From Trichomonas vaginalis G3 (lineage: Eukaryota > Parabasalia > Trichomonadida > Trichomonadidae): a DNA stretch of 64,000 bases. Location: contig NC_067207.1 in NCBI RefSeq assembly GCF_026262505.1, positions 938,252 to 1,002,251 on the forward strand, read 5' to 3'. Position 1 is the first letter of the stretch, and each line of letters opens with the position of its first letter. Both the position numbers and the translations under genes were made by a program. Below are positions 28,631-37,960 of the stretch, in pieces. Below the pieces are notes generated by a model. It was not told the DNA's origin. It was given only the letters and a program-made list of their open reading frames with translations, and made no database searches.

Positions 28631-29737
28631 CTAAAGTCCATAAAATGAATTAAGAACACATAAATTTTTATCATCTGCGACGTGACGAATACATTTTAAT
28701 TTACTCAAGAATGCGTACCCTGATACATTAAATCTAATTCCTGTCTTATTTAATTTCACAACTTTGAAAAGGAATGTATGAATAGCTATAAAATGATGAG
28801 ATGATGTTTTATGGGTTGCTTCCATTTTTTCTGAAATAAATGAATAAATATAATGTTTATAAGTTTTCATATCTTTTATGTTCTTAATAACGAATGGTAT
28901 AGACCTTTCCACTTCGTCTTCCTTCGGTGCTGTTCTTTCATATGAAACATTATTGGTATCTTCAATAATGAAACCACAATCGCATAAAATTTTATATGTA
29001 CCAATTGTTTCTTTTGATATTTTATCTAACAAATCAAAAACTTTATCAACACCTGTACATTTATTTAAATAATAATTTGTGTAAATATCATGGTCTTCTT
29101 TCTTAATCGTATTTGTTGCATATGTTACATTTTTCAATGCTTTTTTGAATTTTTCAGAATCAAGAGGAGGTGAAAGTAATATACATGGATAATCTCCATC
29201 GTCAATAAACTGAAGCTTATGTTTACGAATAAATTTAGTACCTTCTTCTGAAAGTGTTTCGTCAATATCACCATCTAATAAATTTTTAGTAGATTCCAAA
29301 AAGTAATTTTTATATCTTTCTTCATGAGATTTCTGTACTTCTGATTCTGAAGCTGGGATATTCATTAAACCCTCTACTTCATTCTCATTATATTTTTCAA
29401 CTTCTCTTAATTCCTTAATTTTTTCATCTATTTCATCTCTTATTTTTTCCAGTCTTTCAATTTCATCATATTCATCATCTTTAATTCGTTCTTCATAATA
29501 TTCAGGGAAAACATCAGGTTCTTTAGGTTTTTCTTCTTCAGATGTGGGATATAAAAAATTTATAACATCATCTTTATTCATTTTTCCATCATAATCTAAA
29601 TCATTTAATAACTCGGCAAATTTTTTACAATTTCTTAAATAATATTTATTAACTTCATAACCCGCCTCCTCTAATATATCCTTTATTTCCTCATTTGTGA
29701 ATCCCAATTTCTTAACGTTGTTAGTTGTGACACTCAT
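28631..29737 (-). CDS. Maverick protein of unknown function next to the polymerase, 368 residues
   Basis: It starts with the ATGAGTG that forms the inner end of the right TIR. The N-terminus has an EF-hand-like loop (DLDYDGKMNKDDVINFL), then an acidic coiled coil (EIERLEKIRDEIDEKIKELR), then a mixed alpha/beta part ending NLCVLNSFYGL. No family is recognised. Its place just upstream of the polymerase on the same strand makes a replication partner possible, but nothing in the sequence proves it. Uninterrupted. Confidence 0.6.
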   Translation of the reverse strand: MSVTTNNVKKLGFTNEEIKDILEEAGYEVNKYYLRNCKKFAELLNDLDYDGKMNKDDVINFLYPTSEEEKPKEPDVFPEYYEERIKDDEYDEIERLEKIRDEIDEKIKELREVEKYNENEVEGLMNIPASESEVQKSHEERYKNYFLESTKNLLDGDIDETLSEEGTKFIRKHKLQFIDDGDYPCILLSPPLDSEKFKKALKNVTYATNTIKKEDHDIYTNYYLNKCTGVDKVFDLLDKISKETIGTYKILCDCGFIIEDTNNVSYERTAPKEDEVERSIPFVIKNIKDMKTYKHYIYSFISEKMEATHKTSSHHFIAIHTFLFKVVKLNKTGIRFNVSGYAFLSKLKCIRHVADDKNLCVLNSFYGL

Positions 29738-30643
29738 TTATCATTAAATAAAAAATAAATTATTCAAAAAATGTAAGACATGAATTTTCAAAGTTTATTT
29801 TTTATTCATGAAAATAATTATTTCTAATTTCTTTTACTCTCTCGTACATACTAGATTTAAAGAATTCAGAACTTTTACCATAATCTCCTAAATGTTTTCT
29901 TATCCCTAACGTGTGCCAGTTATTATATGAAACTGAATAAACTTTATCTTTATCTTTACACCTTTCATCACTTCCAATATATTTATATTTCAATTTTGAT
30001 TTAGCATTTTCATATTCATTAACGTTTAATAATTCACAGTCTTCCTTTTTAAATAAATGTTTTATGTATTCAGGATTTAATACTCTACGTTTATATGCTC
30101 CTAACTTAGTTCTAAAGGTTTTTCTACAAAATTTAGGAATTCCATCCTCTTTAATGTCATCAATGATTTCCATTTCATTATTTTCAATTTCTTCTTCTCG
30201 TTTATGAGGTCTTTGATTATGACTCCATTGATTCCATGAAATTAAATATTCTTTATCATTATATTTATATCTCATTAGCTTATTTTGGCTTTCATATTCA
30301 TTTAATAATTCACAATCTTCATTTTTAAATTGAAGTTTAACCCATTCAGGATTTAAATGATGTTTAATTAATCGCGGAATATCTGACATCATCTATATAT
30401 CTTCTTTTATAAAAAAGATAAAAAATAAATTATTTTAAAATTAATGTTAATTTTTTAATGATTTATAAATAAATATTTATTACTAATTTATTTAATAATG
30501 TCGCGCTTTCTTACGAATTCATGACTTAAAAAACGTAAGAAAAAATTTTATATCATCTATATATATAGAAGATGTGAAAATATACCTTCGTCTATATATA
30601 GACGTAACAAAAAAAGTCACAAAACCCGTCCACATATACTACT
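29731..30643 (-). repeat. Maverick terminal inverted repeat, right (913 bp)
   Basis: Reverse complement of 12023-12935, including the 196-codon gene. It ends ...CCACATATACTACT, followed by the AATTGA duplication at 30644-30649. Confidence 0.95.
29802..30392 (-). CDS. Maverick TIR-encoded protein with two DNA-binding-like repeats (right copy)
   Basis: Identical in translation to the left-TIR gene (196 residues, two CELLNE/V-type blocks), and transcribed inward. Because each TIR holds a whole copy, the element always carries two identical genes, which TIR repair or replication would keep the same. Function unknown. Confidence 0.65.
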   Translation of the reverse strand: MMSDIPRLIKHHLNPEWVKLQFKNEDCELLNEYESQNKLMRYKYNDKEYLISWNQWSHNQRPHKREEEIENNEMEIIDDIKEDGIPKFCRKTFRTKLGAYKRRVLNPEYIKHLFKKEDCELLNVNEYENAKSKLKYKYIGSDERCKDKDKVYSVSYNNWHTLGIRKHLGDYGKSSEFFKSSMYERVKEIRNNYFHE

Positions 30644-30649
30644 AATTGA
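30644..30649. repeat. Target-site duplication AATTGA, right
   Basis: Second copy of the 6-bp duplication. The sequence after it (TTTCGGATATAAAAAG) continues exactly as the empty site in copy 2 does. Confidence 0.95.
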
Positions 30650-30883
30650 TTTCGGATATAAAAAGTAATATTTTCAATTGTTGTTCATTTATCTGTATTG
30701 TTTTCCATGATTTCATGTATCAAATTGAACAAAAATAAAGTTTTTACCGACAATTATTTAAAATTCAGTAAAACTCTATAAAATTGCAAAATTAAAATGT
30801 CTTAGGTAATGTTCAAACATTAACTCTATCAAGACACCATATTCTCTATTTTTTTTTCTAAAAAAGTGACAAATTCCTTTTAA

Positions 30884-33016
30884 ATGATTGATTCCATTTT
30901 AGACCAAGTTGAAGCAAATATGGAACCATCACTACAAAGGAAGGCTTATTTAGAAGGAGTTATTAACCAATATAGAGAATTAAATGATCAAATCGCTGAA
31001 TTAGAATATAAAATCGAAAGAGAAAACAATTTTAGAGAAAATTTTGAACTTCAAAGAGATATCAATTTACAGCAACTTCAAAAAATCCAAAATGAATACA
31101 ATCAAACTAAAGAGGATTTAGAAAAATCCGCAATCAAAAATGCCGTTCTTTCAAGTGCAAATTCTTCGACCCCATTAATTTCCCAAAGAACAAGAATCAT
31201 CGGAAATACAAATTTTGTTCAATATGCAAGACTTCAATCTCAAATATTGAATTTGAAGCAAATTTATCTCCAAAAAATAGATACGCTTTCAAAACTAAGA
31301 AGATCTGTCTACTGCCTTGACAATAACGAAGAATTTACTTACAATGAACAACCAGATTTGTTTTCTTTCCAAGAAACTCATCCAGATATATTACAAAGGA
31401 TGAAAACGCCATTACTATGTCCTAAATATGAAGCTGGCAGTATTATTTCTTCAATAATTCCATCAGATCTTCAAAATTCAATAAATCAAGAAAATAATAT
31501 CGAATTTCACTCAACATCTTTCATTCCAAAGTACTTGAAATCGAAGCCTATTGACAGCCTGATTACCAGTTTCTTCGTAAATTCAGAAGAACAAGGAAAA
31601 ATTCTTCAAACAAAGAAACAAAGGCTAAATGATCTGAACAATCAAATATACCAACTTGACAATGATAGATACAACATAATAAATAGTGTAAGAATTAATT
31701 TGGCCGACCATTTAACAGAAATTCAGCAAAAAAGATTTAAATTATGTTCAGAAGTGATATTTGAAGCCCAAAAGCAGATCAATCAAGCACAAACTATTGT
31801 TGATGGTCTAAACCAATGTTTCCATGGCGAAAATCATGAAGTTTTCGCTAATGATACTCAAATTAAATTATTAATCAACGATATCACAAAAGATGTCCAG
31901 CAAATCATCTCCAAAGGCAACAGATTGTTTGTAGCACCATCATTGACCCCAATTCAGTTCCAGGATCCTCCGAAATTAATAATTGACCAAATTTCAACAG
32001 AACAAATCACCAGATGCAAAGAGAAGATCAATAAGTTGAATGAAATACTCGATACATCCGAAAACTACCAAAATCTTGCTATAGAAGAGCTAAATGAAAT
32101 TGTTGAATCTTTAACCAACATTTCAAAGTCCCAGACCACTTCACTTTCTAATTTATCGATTTCGGATAACTCTATAAACGACGATAGCGATGAAATCGAA
32201 AAATTCCTTGAATTAAAACGGAAAGTTTTATCTAAGCAGAAGGAGAGACTCACAGACCTCAAGGACATGATCGAGATGCTTCCAGATACTGTTAAAAGCC
32301 TTGAAGTTGAAAATATCCCAGAAATCGAAGAATCAAAAATTCAAAAAGATAATTTCATGGAAGAAATCGAAGTTATGACACCACCTGTATCAGATCCTTT
32401 CACTGATTCGAACCAAGTGTTGTTGCAGAAGATTTTGAGCAGAAAAGTCGAAATTAAAGAAAATCCAGAAAACGTTGAACCAAAAACAAGAAATGTTGAT
32501 TATAAAACAGGTAAATTCCAGAGTAAGATTGATTCGTGGACAAATATCATTGGTGAAGGTCTTGATATCGATTTTTCAAAAGAAATAGAAAAAAGAAATT
32601 CGTTGGAAGAAGAATTTTCAGAAACAATTTCTAAAGAAATGTCAGCACTTGAGACAAAGATATTTCGACACGAATCAAGAGAAAAAAGACAAACAAAGTT
32701 GAAAGAGCTTCGTGATCAAGTTGATTCATCACGTGATGAATACGAACAAATCAAGAGTTTCATTCATCAATCACAGAAAAAGATTGAAGAACTCAATGAA
32801 AAAATTAATTCTACAAACGAAAATATCAATCAAACTAAACAAGAAACAGAAAGAATTGATCACGAAAACAAAGAATACGAAGAACTCGTTTCGAAGAAGA
32901 AAACATTGATTGAAGAAATCTCTAAATTTAAGACAACAAGTGAAAGAGAAAACAACAAGATATTGGAACAGATAAAGAAACTATCTTCACAATCAAACAA
33001 ACAGAAAGATAAATAA
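30884..33016 (+). CDS. Coiled-coil protein of unknown function (copy 1), intact
   Basis: 710 residues. Long coiled coils at about 15-100 (QYRELNDQIAELEYKIEREN), 230-330, 370-460 and 570-705 are split by less charged linkers containing FSFQETHPDILQRMK and PPVSDPFTDSNQ. There is no signal peptide or membrane segment, so a cytoskeletal or scaffold protein is likely, but no family is recognised. The ATG is preceded at 15-20 bp by AAAAAAGTGACAAATTCC, a motif shared with other host promoters here. The Maverick ends 240 bp upstream, so part of its 5' region was separated by the insertion. Copy 2 is at 52459-54585 and is damaged. Confidence 0.75.
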   Translation: MIDSILDQVEANMEPSLQRKAYLEGVINQYRELNDQIAELEYKIERENNFRENFELQRDINLQQLQKIQNEYNQTKEDLEKSAIKNAVLSSANSSTPLISQRTRIIGNTNFVQYARLQSQILNLKQIYLQKIDTLSKLRRSVYCLDNNEEFTYNEQPDLFSFQETHPDILQRMKTPLLCPKYEAGSIISSIIPSDLQNSINQENNIEFHSTSFIPKYLKSKPIDSLITSFFVNSEEQGKILQTKKQRLNDLNNQIYQLDNDRYNIINSVRINLADHLTEIQQKRFKLCSEVIFEAQKQINQAQTIVDGLNQCFHGENHEVFANDTQIKLLINDITKDVQQIISKGNRLFVAPSLTPIQFQDPPKLIIDQISTEQITRCKEKINKLNEILDTSENYQNLAIEELNEIVESLTNISKSQTTSLSNLSISDNSINDDSDEIEKFLELKRKVLSKQKERLTDLKDMIEMLPDTVKSLEVENIPEIEESKIQKDNFMEEIEVMTPPVSDPFTDSNQVLLQKILSRKVEIKENPENVEPKTRNVDYKTGKFQSKIDSWTNIIGEGLDIDFSKEIEKRNSLEEEFSETISKEMSALETKIFRHESREKRQTKLKELRDQVDSSRDEYEQIKSFIHQSQKKIEELNEKINSTNENINQTKQETERIDHENKEYEELVSKKKTLIEEISKFKTTSERENNKILEQIKKLSSQSNKQKDK

Positions 33017-33032
33017 AAAATTTATTTATATT

Positions 33033-34010
33033 TTATCTTCTTCGATGAACTTTGAGATTGAATGAACGATGATTTGTTATTTTAAATGTAATTTGATTTT
33101 CTGGTTGTAAGTAACAATTTTCTGTGTGAAAATGTGAAAAATTATTATTGAAATCGTAATTATCTCTTAGATTATTAAATATAACTGATTCTGATCCTTT
33201 TGTTGAATTTGATTCAACATATGATTCTGAAATAGTCAAAGTGGAATCTTCTGCATATTTTTGAAACATGTACTTTGCAATGTTATTTAAAAATATGCAG
33301 TGATCAACATTTGTTGTGCATAAAATATAAAATAGAACTTGCTCATTATCTTTTCCACATTTATTTTCAATAACATTGCAATAAGAAACTGTATGTGTTT
33401 GTTTTCTTGTCAGATAGTGAAAATAAAGTGATATACTTCCGGTTTGATTGTTTTCTCTGAAATTTGAGAAATTATATGTTCCTGAACTTCCATCAAGTTG
33501 AATATGAATTGATGAATATAGTCTACATTTGTTGTTTGTGATGTTGTTCTTATCAAAATGGATATCACCACTCCCAATTCCTAATGTTCCACTTCCTTTA
33601 CCTTCATTTTCTCCGCAATTAATTACTGAAACTTCAATTGCATAGTTTTTGCTAGATGAAGACGATTTAACAAAATGAACAAAAGCCATTTGATTTTCTG
33701 ATGTTGATTTATAATAACATGTTCGTTGTTGAACAAATTGTCCTTCTTTTGTGCATACGTAGTGAACAGATCCACCATATGATGTGGAACTGCAGTGATT
33801 AAATACTGTTTCTTCTGCAAATGTGACTATCTCCTTATCGCTTTCAATGTAAATTGCACCCTTTGCTTTGCAATTTTCAAAGTAGCAGTTAAAAATGTAA
33901 TAATTATTAGAACTTGTTTCATCATATAATGCAGTTCCGTTTTTTGTCTTATAGTATTTATCTTGACTGCCAAAATATTCTTCCCAGCTAAACTTTCTTG
34001 CATTTTTCAA
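33033..34010 (-). CDS. Beta-helix-like surface protein family member, chimeric junction gene
   Basis: 325 residues. Short repeated Asn/Cys/Ser-rich units (NYYIFNCYFENCKAKGAIYI, FNHCSSTSYGGS, NIIT-N-C, STLTISESYVESNST) indicate a right-handed beta-helix like the Pmp-like surface proteins of Trichomonas. No signal peptide or membrane anchor is visible, so it may be a partial domain. The first 35 or so codons and the 5' flank match the gene at 35115-36143. From about 33911 downwards the sequence matches copy 2 (54602-55480). The gene therefore joins two parents and marks the duplication joint. Confidence 0.65.
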   Translation of the reverse strand: MKNARKFSWEEYFGSQDKYYKTKNGTALYDETSSNNYYIFNCYFENCKAKGAIYIESDKEIVTFAEETVFNHCSSTSYGGSVHYVCTKEGQFVQQRTCYYKSTSENQMAFVHFVKSSSSSKNYAIEVSVINCGENEGKGSGTLGIGSGDIHFDKNNITNNKCRLYSSIHIQLDGSSGTYNFSNFRENNQTGSISLYFHYLTRKQTHTVSYCNVIENKCGKDNEQVLFYILCTTNVDHCIFLNNIAKYMFQKYAEDSTLTISESYVESNSTKGSESVIFNNLRDNYDFNNNFSHFHTENCYLQPENQITFKITNHRSFNLKVHRRR

Positions 34011-34250
34011 ATTTAATCAGAGTTTTTACGTACTTTGATGAGTTAATAGATTTATTTATCCCATAAAAATGATTCTCTGCTTTGATTTGCATTACAATAT
34101 TCAATACAAGAGGAGTTATTGGAATTTTTAATTTTTAATAAAAGTGACAAAATACCTTTCAAGATTGGTTAATGAACAGAATTGTCAAGAGATTGGTTAA
34201 ATTACTAGTCACTGAAACATAGTTGAAGAATCTATTGCGGGAGATCTGAG
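34011..34250. promoter_or_regulatory. Upstream region of the beta-helix-like gene, shared with 36144-36300
   Basis: The 5' flank (CATTTTTCAAATTTAAT, GATGAGTTAATAG, AAGAGGAGTTATTG, TAATAAAAGTGACA) is repeated upstream of 35115-36143. The conserved block ends with AAAAGTGACA at 34139. A promoter role is likely but not shown. Confidence 0.4.
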
Positions 34251-35108
34251 AATCATAAATATAACATATATTATAAGTATGAGACAAAAAATGGAAGCCC
34301 CATTCATATCTCACTTTTCTGTCATTAGCAACCCCTGCACACTATTTTCGTTTTGATGAAAATAATTCTGCTGAAGCAATTTTTGTAAATTGGTAAATAA
34401 TAAATTATTTGAGGTGGCATTTGTATTTATTGAACAAATTTCTGTGGAAATATGAGTAAAATCATTAAAGTCGTAATTATCTTTTAGATTTGTAAATGTG
34501 ATAGTCCTTTGATTTTGTTGATGATTTTGATTCAATCATGAATCTTTAATTGTCAAAGTTAAACTTTGATCATATGAAATAGCAGTTGTACAACTTCCTC
34601 TTTCTTCATTTTCTTTGCAATTATAAACAGAAACATATAGAGCGTAGTTCTTTTTATCATTATTGGCTTTAACCTTTTAATGAAATGACCGACCAAAACG
34701 ACCAATTGATCTATAATAATATGTTCGTAGCTGTACAAATTGTCCATTTCCTTGAGAGCAGCTAAAATACACATATACAGCTTTTGATGAATAAAACATC
34801 TAATAAAGCCAGAATTTTCAAGTAAAGTGTGTATTTTATTATTTCTTTCAATGCAATTCGCACCATTATACTTGCATTCTATAAAATAGTTATATACCCG
34901 GTATACATCTAATAAAGCCAGAATCTTTAACAAACTTCGTTGTGGCAATACCACTTCCAACAAAGCAATCTCCTGATCATTGGATACAACGCGGTGCTGC
35001 TTTACTTGTTGCAACTCCTGAATAAAAATAATATTTATATTTCTAATATATACTATAAATGCATGCATAAATTGAAGATTATCTCAATAAAGTAAATCAT
35101 CTTATTTT
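34251..35108 (-). pseudogene. Degenerate beta-helix-like paralogue
   Basis: Scattered - strand fragments match the neighbouring beta-helix-like genes in several frames (FTNLKDNYDFNDFTHISTEI near 34450; a stretch around 34560-34900 that parallels NKNYAIEVSV and QQRTCYYKS). Many stops and shifts; no usable gene. It probably came from the same local amplification as the intact neighbours. Confidence 0.6.
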
Positions 35109-35114
35109 GATTGT

Positions 35115-36143
35115 TTAAGAATTTGAGTTGATACTGATGTAAATATTTATTTCCTTTTTGATGGAAATAATCCTGCTGATACTGTTTTTGCAATTTTGGA
35201 AAGAGAGATAAGAGATATCAATTGTGGTAATTTTTGGATCTATTAAACAATTTTCTTTGTAAAAATGTGTAAAAGTATTAAAATCATAATTATCTCTTAG
35301 ATTATTAAATGTAACAGTTCCTAATCCTGTTGTTGAATTTGAGCCAATATATGATTCTGAAATAGTCAGAGTGGAATCATCTGCTTCTTGTCCAAACATG
35401 TACTTTGCAGTGTTGTTCAAAAATATGCAATTATCTACATTAGTTGTACCTTTGCAAAAAAATAGAACTTGTTCATTGTCTGTTCTGCATTTATTTCCAA
35501 TAACATTGCAATTAGAAAATAATTGATTTAATAAACGATTTAAAGTTTGAAAATAAAGTGAGATACTTCCAGTTTGATTGTTTTCTCTGAATGTTGAGAA
35601 ATTACATGTTCCTGGATTTGCACTTGCAATAGAAACTGATGAATATAGCGTGCATTTATTGCTTGTGATATTATTATTCTCAAAATGGATATCACCATTT
35701 AAAATGGCACATGTTAAACAACCTTTTTCTTCATTTTCTCCGCATTCGGAAACTGAAACTTCAATTGCATAGTTTTTATTGGAAGGAGATTGTTTAACAG
35801 CTTGGCCAAATGCCATAGCTGAATCTGCTATTGACTTATAATAACAAGTTCGTTGTTGAACAAACTGTCCTTCTTCTTGGCAGATAAATAAAACAGATCC
35901 ACCACCATTTTTGAATGTGGAACTGCAGTTATCAAATACTGTTTGTTCAACTAATGCGCATATTCTGTTAGATCTTTGAATGTAAATGGCACCATTTTCT
36001 TTGCATCCTTCAAAAGTACAAAGAAAAACGTAATAATTGGATGAACCTGTATGGTCAAATAGGGCAGTTCCGTTTTTTGTCTTATCGTATTTATCTTGAC
36101 TCCCAAAATATTCTTCCCAGTTGAACTTTCTTGCATTTTTCAA
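35115..36143 (-). CDS. Beta-helix-like surface protein family member
   Basis: 342 residues, MKNARKFNWEEYFGSQDKYD start. Units such as CTFEGCKENGAIYIQ, FDNCSSTFKNGGGSV, NNITSNKC and STLTISESYIGSNSTTG have the Asn/Cys/Gly ladders of a right-handed beta-helix. No signal peptide is seen and the C-terminus (ISIKKEINIYISINSNS) lacks a membrane anchor, so this may be a shortened member of the family. It is divergent from the papain-like gene, about 250 bp away. Confidence 0.65.
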   Translation of the reverse strand: MKNARKFNWEEYFGSQDKYDKTKNGTALFDHTGSSNYYVFLCTFEGCKENGAIYIQRSNRICALVEQTVFDNCSSTFKNGGGSVLFICQEEGQFVQQRTCYYKSIADSAMAFGQAVKQSPSNKNYAIEVSVSECGENEEKGCLTCAILNGDIHFENNNITSNKCTLYSSVSIASANPGTCNFSTFRENNQTGSISLYFQTLNRLLNQLFSNCNVIGNKCRTDNEQVLFFCKGTTNVDNCIFLNNTAKYMFGQEADDSTLTISESYIGSNSTTGLGTVTFNNLRDNYDFNTFTHFYKENCLIDPKITTIDISYLSFQNCKNSISRIISIKKEINIYISINSNS

Positions 36144-36391
36144 ATTTAATTTGAGTTTTTACGTATTTTGATGAGTTAATAGGCTTGCTCATCCAATTAC
36201 AAACATTCTCTACCTTTAATTTGCATAACAATATTCAATCCAAGAGGAGTTATTGAGATTGTTTATTTTTTAATAAAAGTGACATTTTTAATATTAATTC
36301 TAATTTTTGCATCACTTATATAAATCAATCTTTAAATATTAAAAATAGAAACTTCTTGAATTTTTGTGTCAATTTTTCAGAAATATATAAG

Positions 36392-37960
36392 ATGTCATTA
36401 AAAATGGAGGAAATTGAGTTACTTAAAGAAGAAAGTAGTAATAGCAATATTTCTTCAAAAGTTAAGAAATTGATTATACTATCTGTATTGATTGTTGTCA
36501 TTGTTTTTGCGATTTTCATTTTCTTCAGCAAAGTAACAAAAATAGAAATCAAGAAAACACAGAATTTGTATAATAAATTACCTTCAAAATACTTCATTAG
36601 TTCAATTTACTCAATTCCTCTTAATACAGAATACAAAGCACAAAAATCTTGGCTTTACACATCATTAAACATAATGGAATCTCTCTACAAATACAATGGA
36701 TACATGAAAGGATTCTTAAATGAAACAGAATACGTAAAATTTTCTCCTTATTACATTTCAGACACACTAAATTCATTTTGTTCCAAAAATACTAATATTG
36801 AACCATGTAATTCGACACGGACAGAAGGAAAATCAATATATCCGACATTTGAAGACTTCGCGAAATTTATCAAAACGTATTCAAGTATTTTGATACCAGA
36901 AAGTGCATGTAAAGTTCAAAACAACAAATGTAATGTTGATACTGATGTATATTCAGACAGTAAAATAGATTTCAATATGGAAAGTTCAAAAATTGTAACA
37001 ACAATTTCTCAAATAAAAGAATTATTATATAAAAATAGATCTCCTTTGGGTTTTGTGATGCCAATGCCTGCAACAAGATACAAATTGCCATGTTCTGATA
37101 TCTTAGTCAATCAAACAGAACTTTGTAAGAAAACATCATTAGGATTTGGATATTTGACTTTCAACGAATCTTTTGAATCGAATGGTCCATCTTTCTATCA
37201 TATCACAGGAGATGTAATCAAAACAGAAACAAGATCGTTAGAATTAATCGGATGGGATGATAATTTCATTGAACCTCTTTCATCAAACATCACAAATGCA
37301 CCACCAACAAAAGGTGCATTCATATTTAAAGGCACATGGGGCTCAACTGGTCACTCAAGAGAATATCTTTCAGGAATTATTCCTAGAAACATAGAAAACG
37401 CTCTTTGCCCGAATAGTTATGATCCATTGAACTTTATTCCTGCTTCTTTACAGTGCGTTGCTGAGAACGGAGGAGATTTAAGCAAATGCTCAACAGATAT
37501 GAGTTCTACTGGAGCAACCCAGCTTGTTTGTGTTGATCCAAACTTCTGTAATGAAGACGAATCATATTTTGTCACTAGAAACTCAGATTTGTCAAAATCA
37601 GCTTCGATATACACAGAAAATAACATAGTTTATCCAATTATTAGGTCCATCAAAGGATCTGTTGTATCATCTATGCAATTCCCTGTTCCATTTTCTCATT
37701 TACATAAAGTTTTTGCTCCGAAATCTCCAATACCCAACAATGAAGCTTTTTGCGGCCATGTTGCAATATCTTATAGAGTAATTGAAGAATTACAGAGATT
37801 GTCTAATCCATATTCCGAATCAATTCGTGCAATTTCTCTTGAAGTCAATTTTTATAACGAATCTTATGCTGCTTATAAGAAGAAAGCACATAAATTCACT
37901 AAGAATTCAACAAGTAACTTCCAACCTATAACTTCCAAGTTTACTTTTACTGATTTATAA
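36392..37960 (+). CDS. Type II membrane papain-like (family C1) protein, probably catalytically dead
   Basis: 522 residues from ATG 36392; the outer in-frame ATG at 36356 lies within the T-rich leader. One membrane segment (KLIILSVLIVVIVFAIFIFF) is at about residues 26-46 after a short acidic cytoplasmic tail. The outer domain keeps papain landmarks. AQKSWLYTSLNIMES aligns with the QGxCGSCWAFS helix but has Ser where the nucleophile Cys should be. LELIGWDDNF aligns with the H-A-x-x-x-V-G-Y strand without its His. AFIFKGTWGSTGHSREY aligns with the N-S-W-G loop. Cys-rich extensions follow. Known C1 peptidases need Cys and His, so this is likely a binding pseudo-enzyme at the surface or in lysosomes. 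It could also be a distant active member with shifted residues. Confidence 0.7.
   Translation: MSLKMEEIELLKEESSNSNISSKVKKLIILSVLIVVIVFAIFIFFSKVTKIEIKKTQNLYNKLPSKYFISSIYSIPLNTEYKAQKSWLYTSLNIMESLYKYNGYMKGFLNETEYVKFSPYYISDTLNSFCSKNTNIEPCNSTRTEGKSIYPTFEDFAKFIKTYSSILIPESACKVQNNKCNVDTDVYSDSKIDFNMESSKIVTTISQIKELLYKNRSPLGFVMPMPATRYKLPCSDILVNQTELCKKTSLGFGYLTFNESFESNGPSFYHITGDVIKTETRSLELIGWDDNFIEPLSSNITNAPPTKGAFIFKGTWGSTGHSREYLSGIIPRNIENALCPNSYDPLNFIPASLQCVAENGGDLSKCSTDMSSTGATQLVCVDPNFCNEDESYFVTRNSDLSKSASIYTENNIVYPIIRSIKGSVVSSMQFPVPFSHLHKVFAPKSPIPNNEAFCGHVAISYRVIEELQRLSNPYSESIRAISLEVNFYNESYAAYKKKAHKFTKNSTSNFQPITSKFTFTDL

Larger units (their letters stand above)
12023..30643. mobile_element. Maverick/Polinton element, 18,621 bp, end-complete but internally broken
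   Basis: Both ends begin AGTAGTATATGTGG and form 913-bp inverted repeats flanked by the AATTGA duplication. Parts from left to right: TIR gene, unknown proteins, small membrane-active protein and an inverted relative, capsid candidate, packaging ATPase, unknown proteins, phage-like fibre module, repeat array, unknown protein, integrase (-), DNA polymerase B (-), unknown protein (-), TIR gene (-). The family is known to replicate with a protein-primed polymerase and to insert with a retroviral-type integrase. The integrase and polymerase look whole; the virion half is interrupted, with about ten breaks in the element. The TIR genes are identical and copy 2 lacks the element, so the insertion is young; breaks may be older, inherited from the parent copy, or partly consensus errors. 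Confidence 0.95.
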
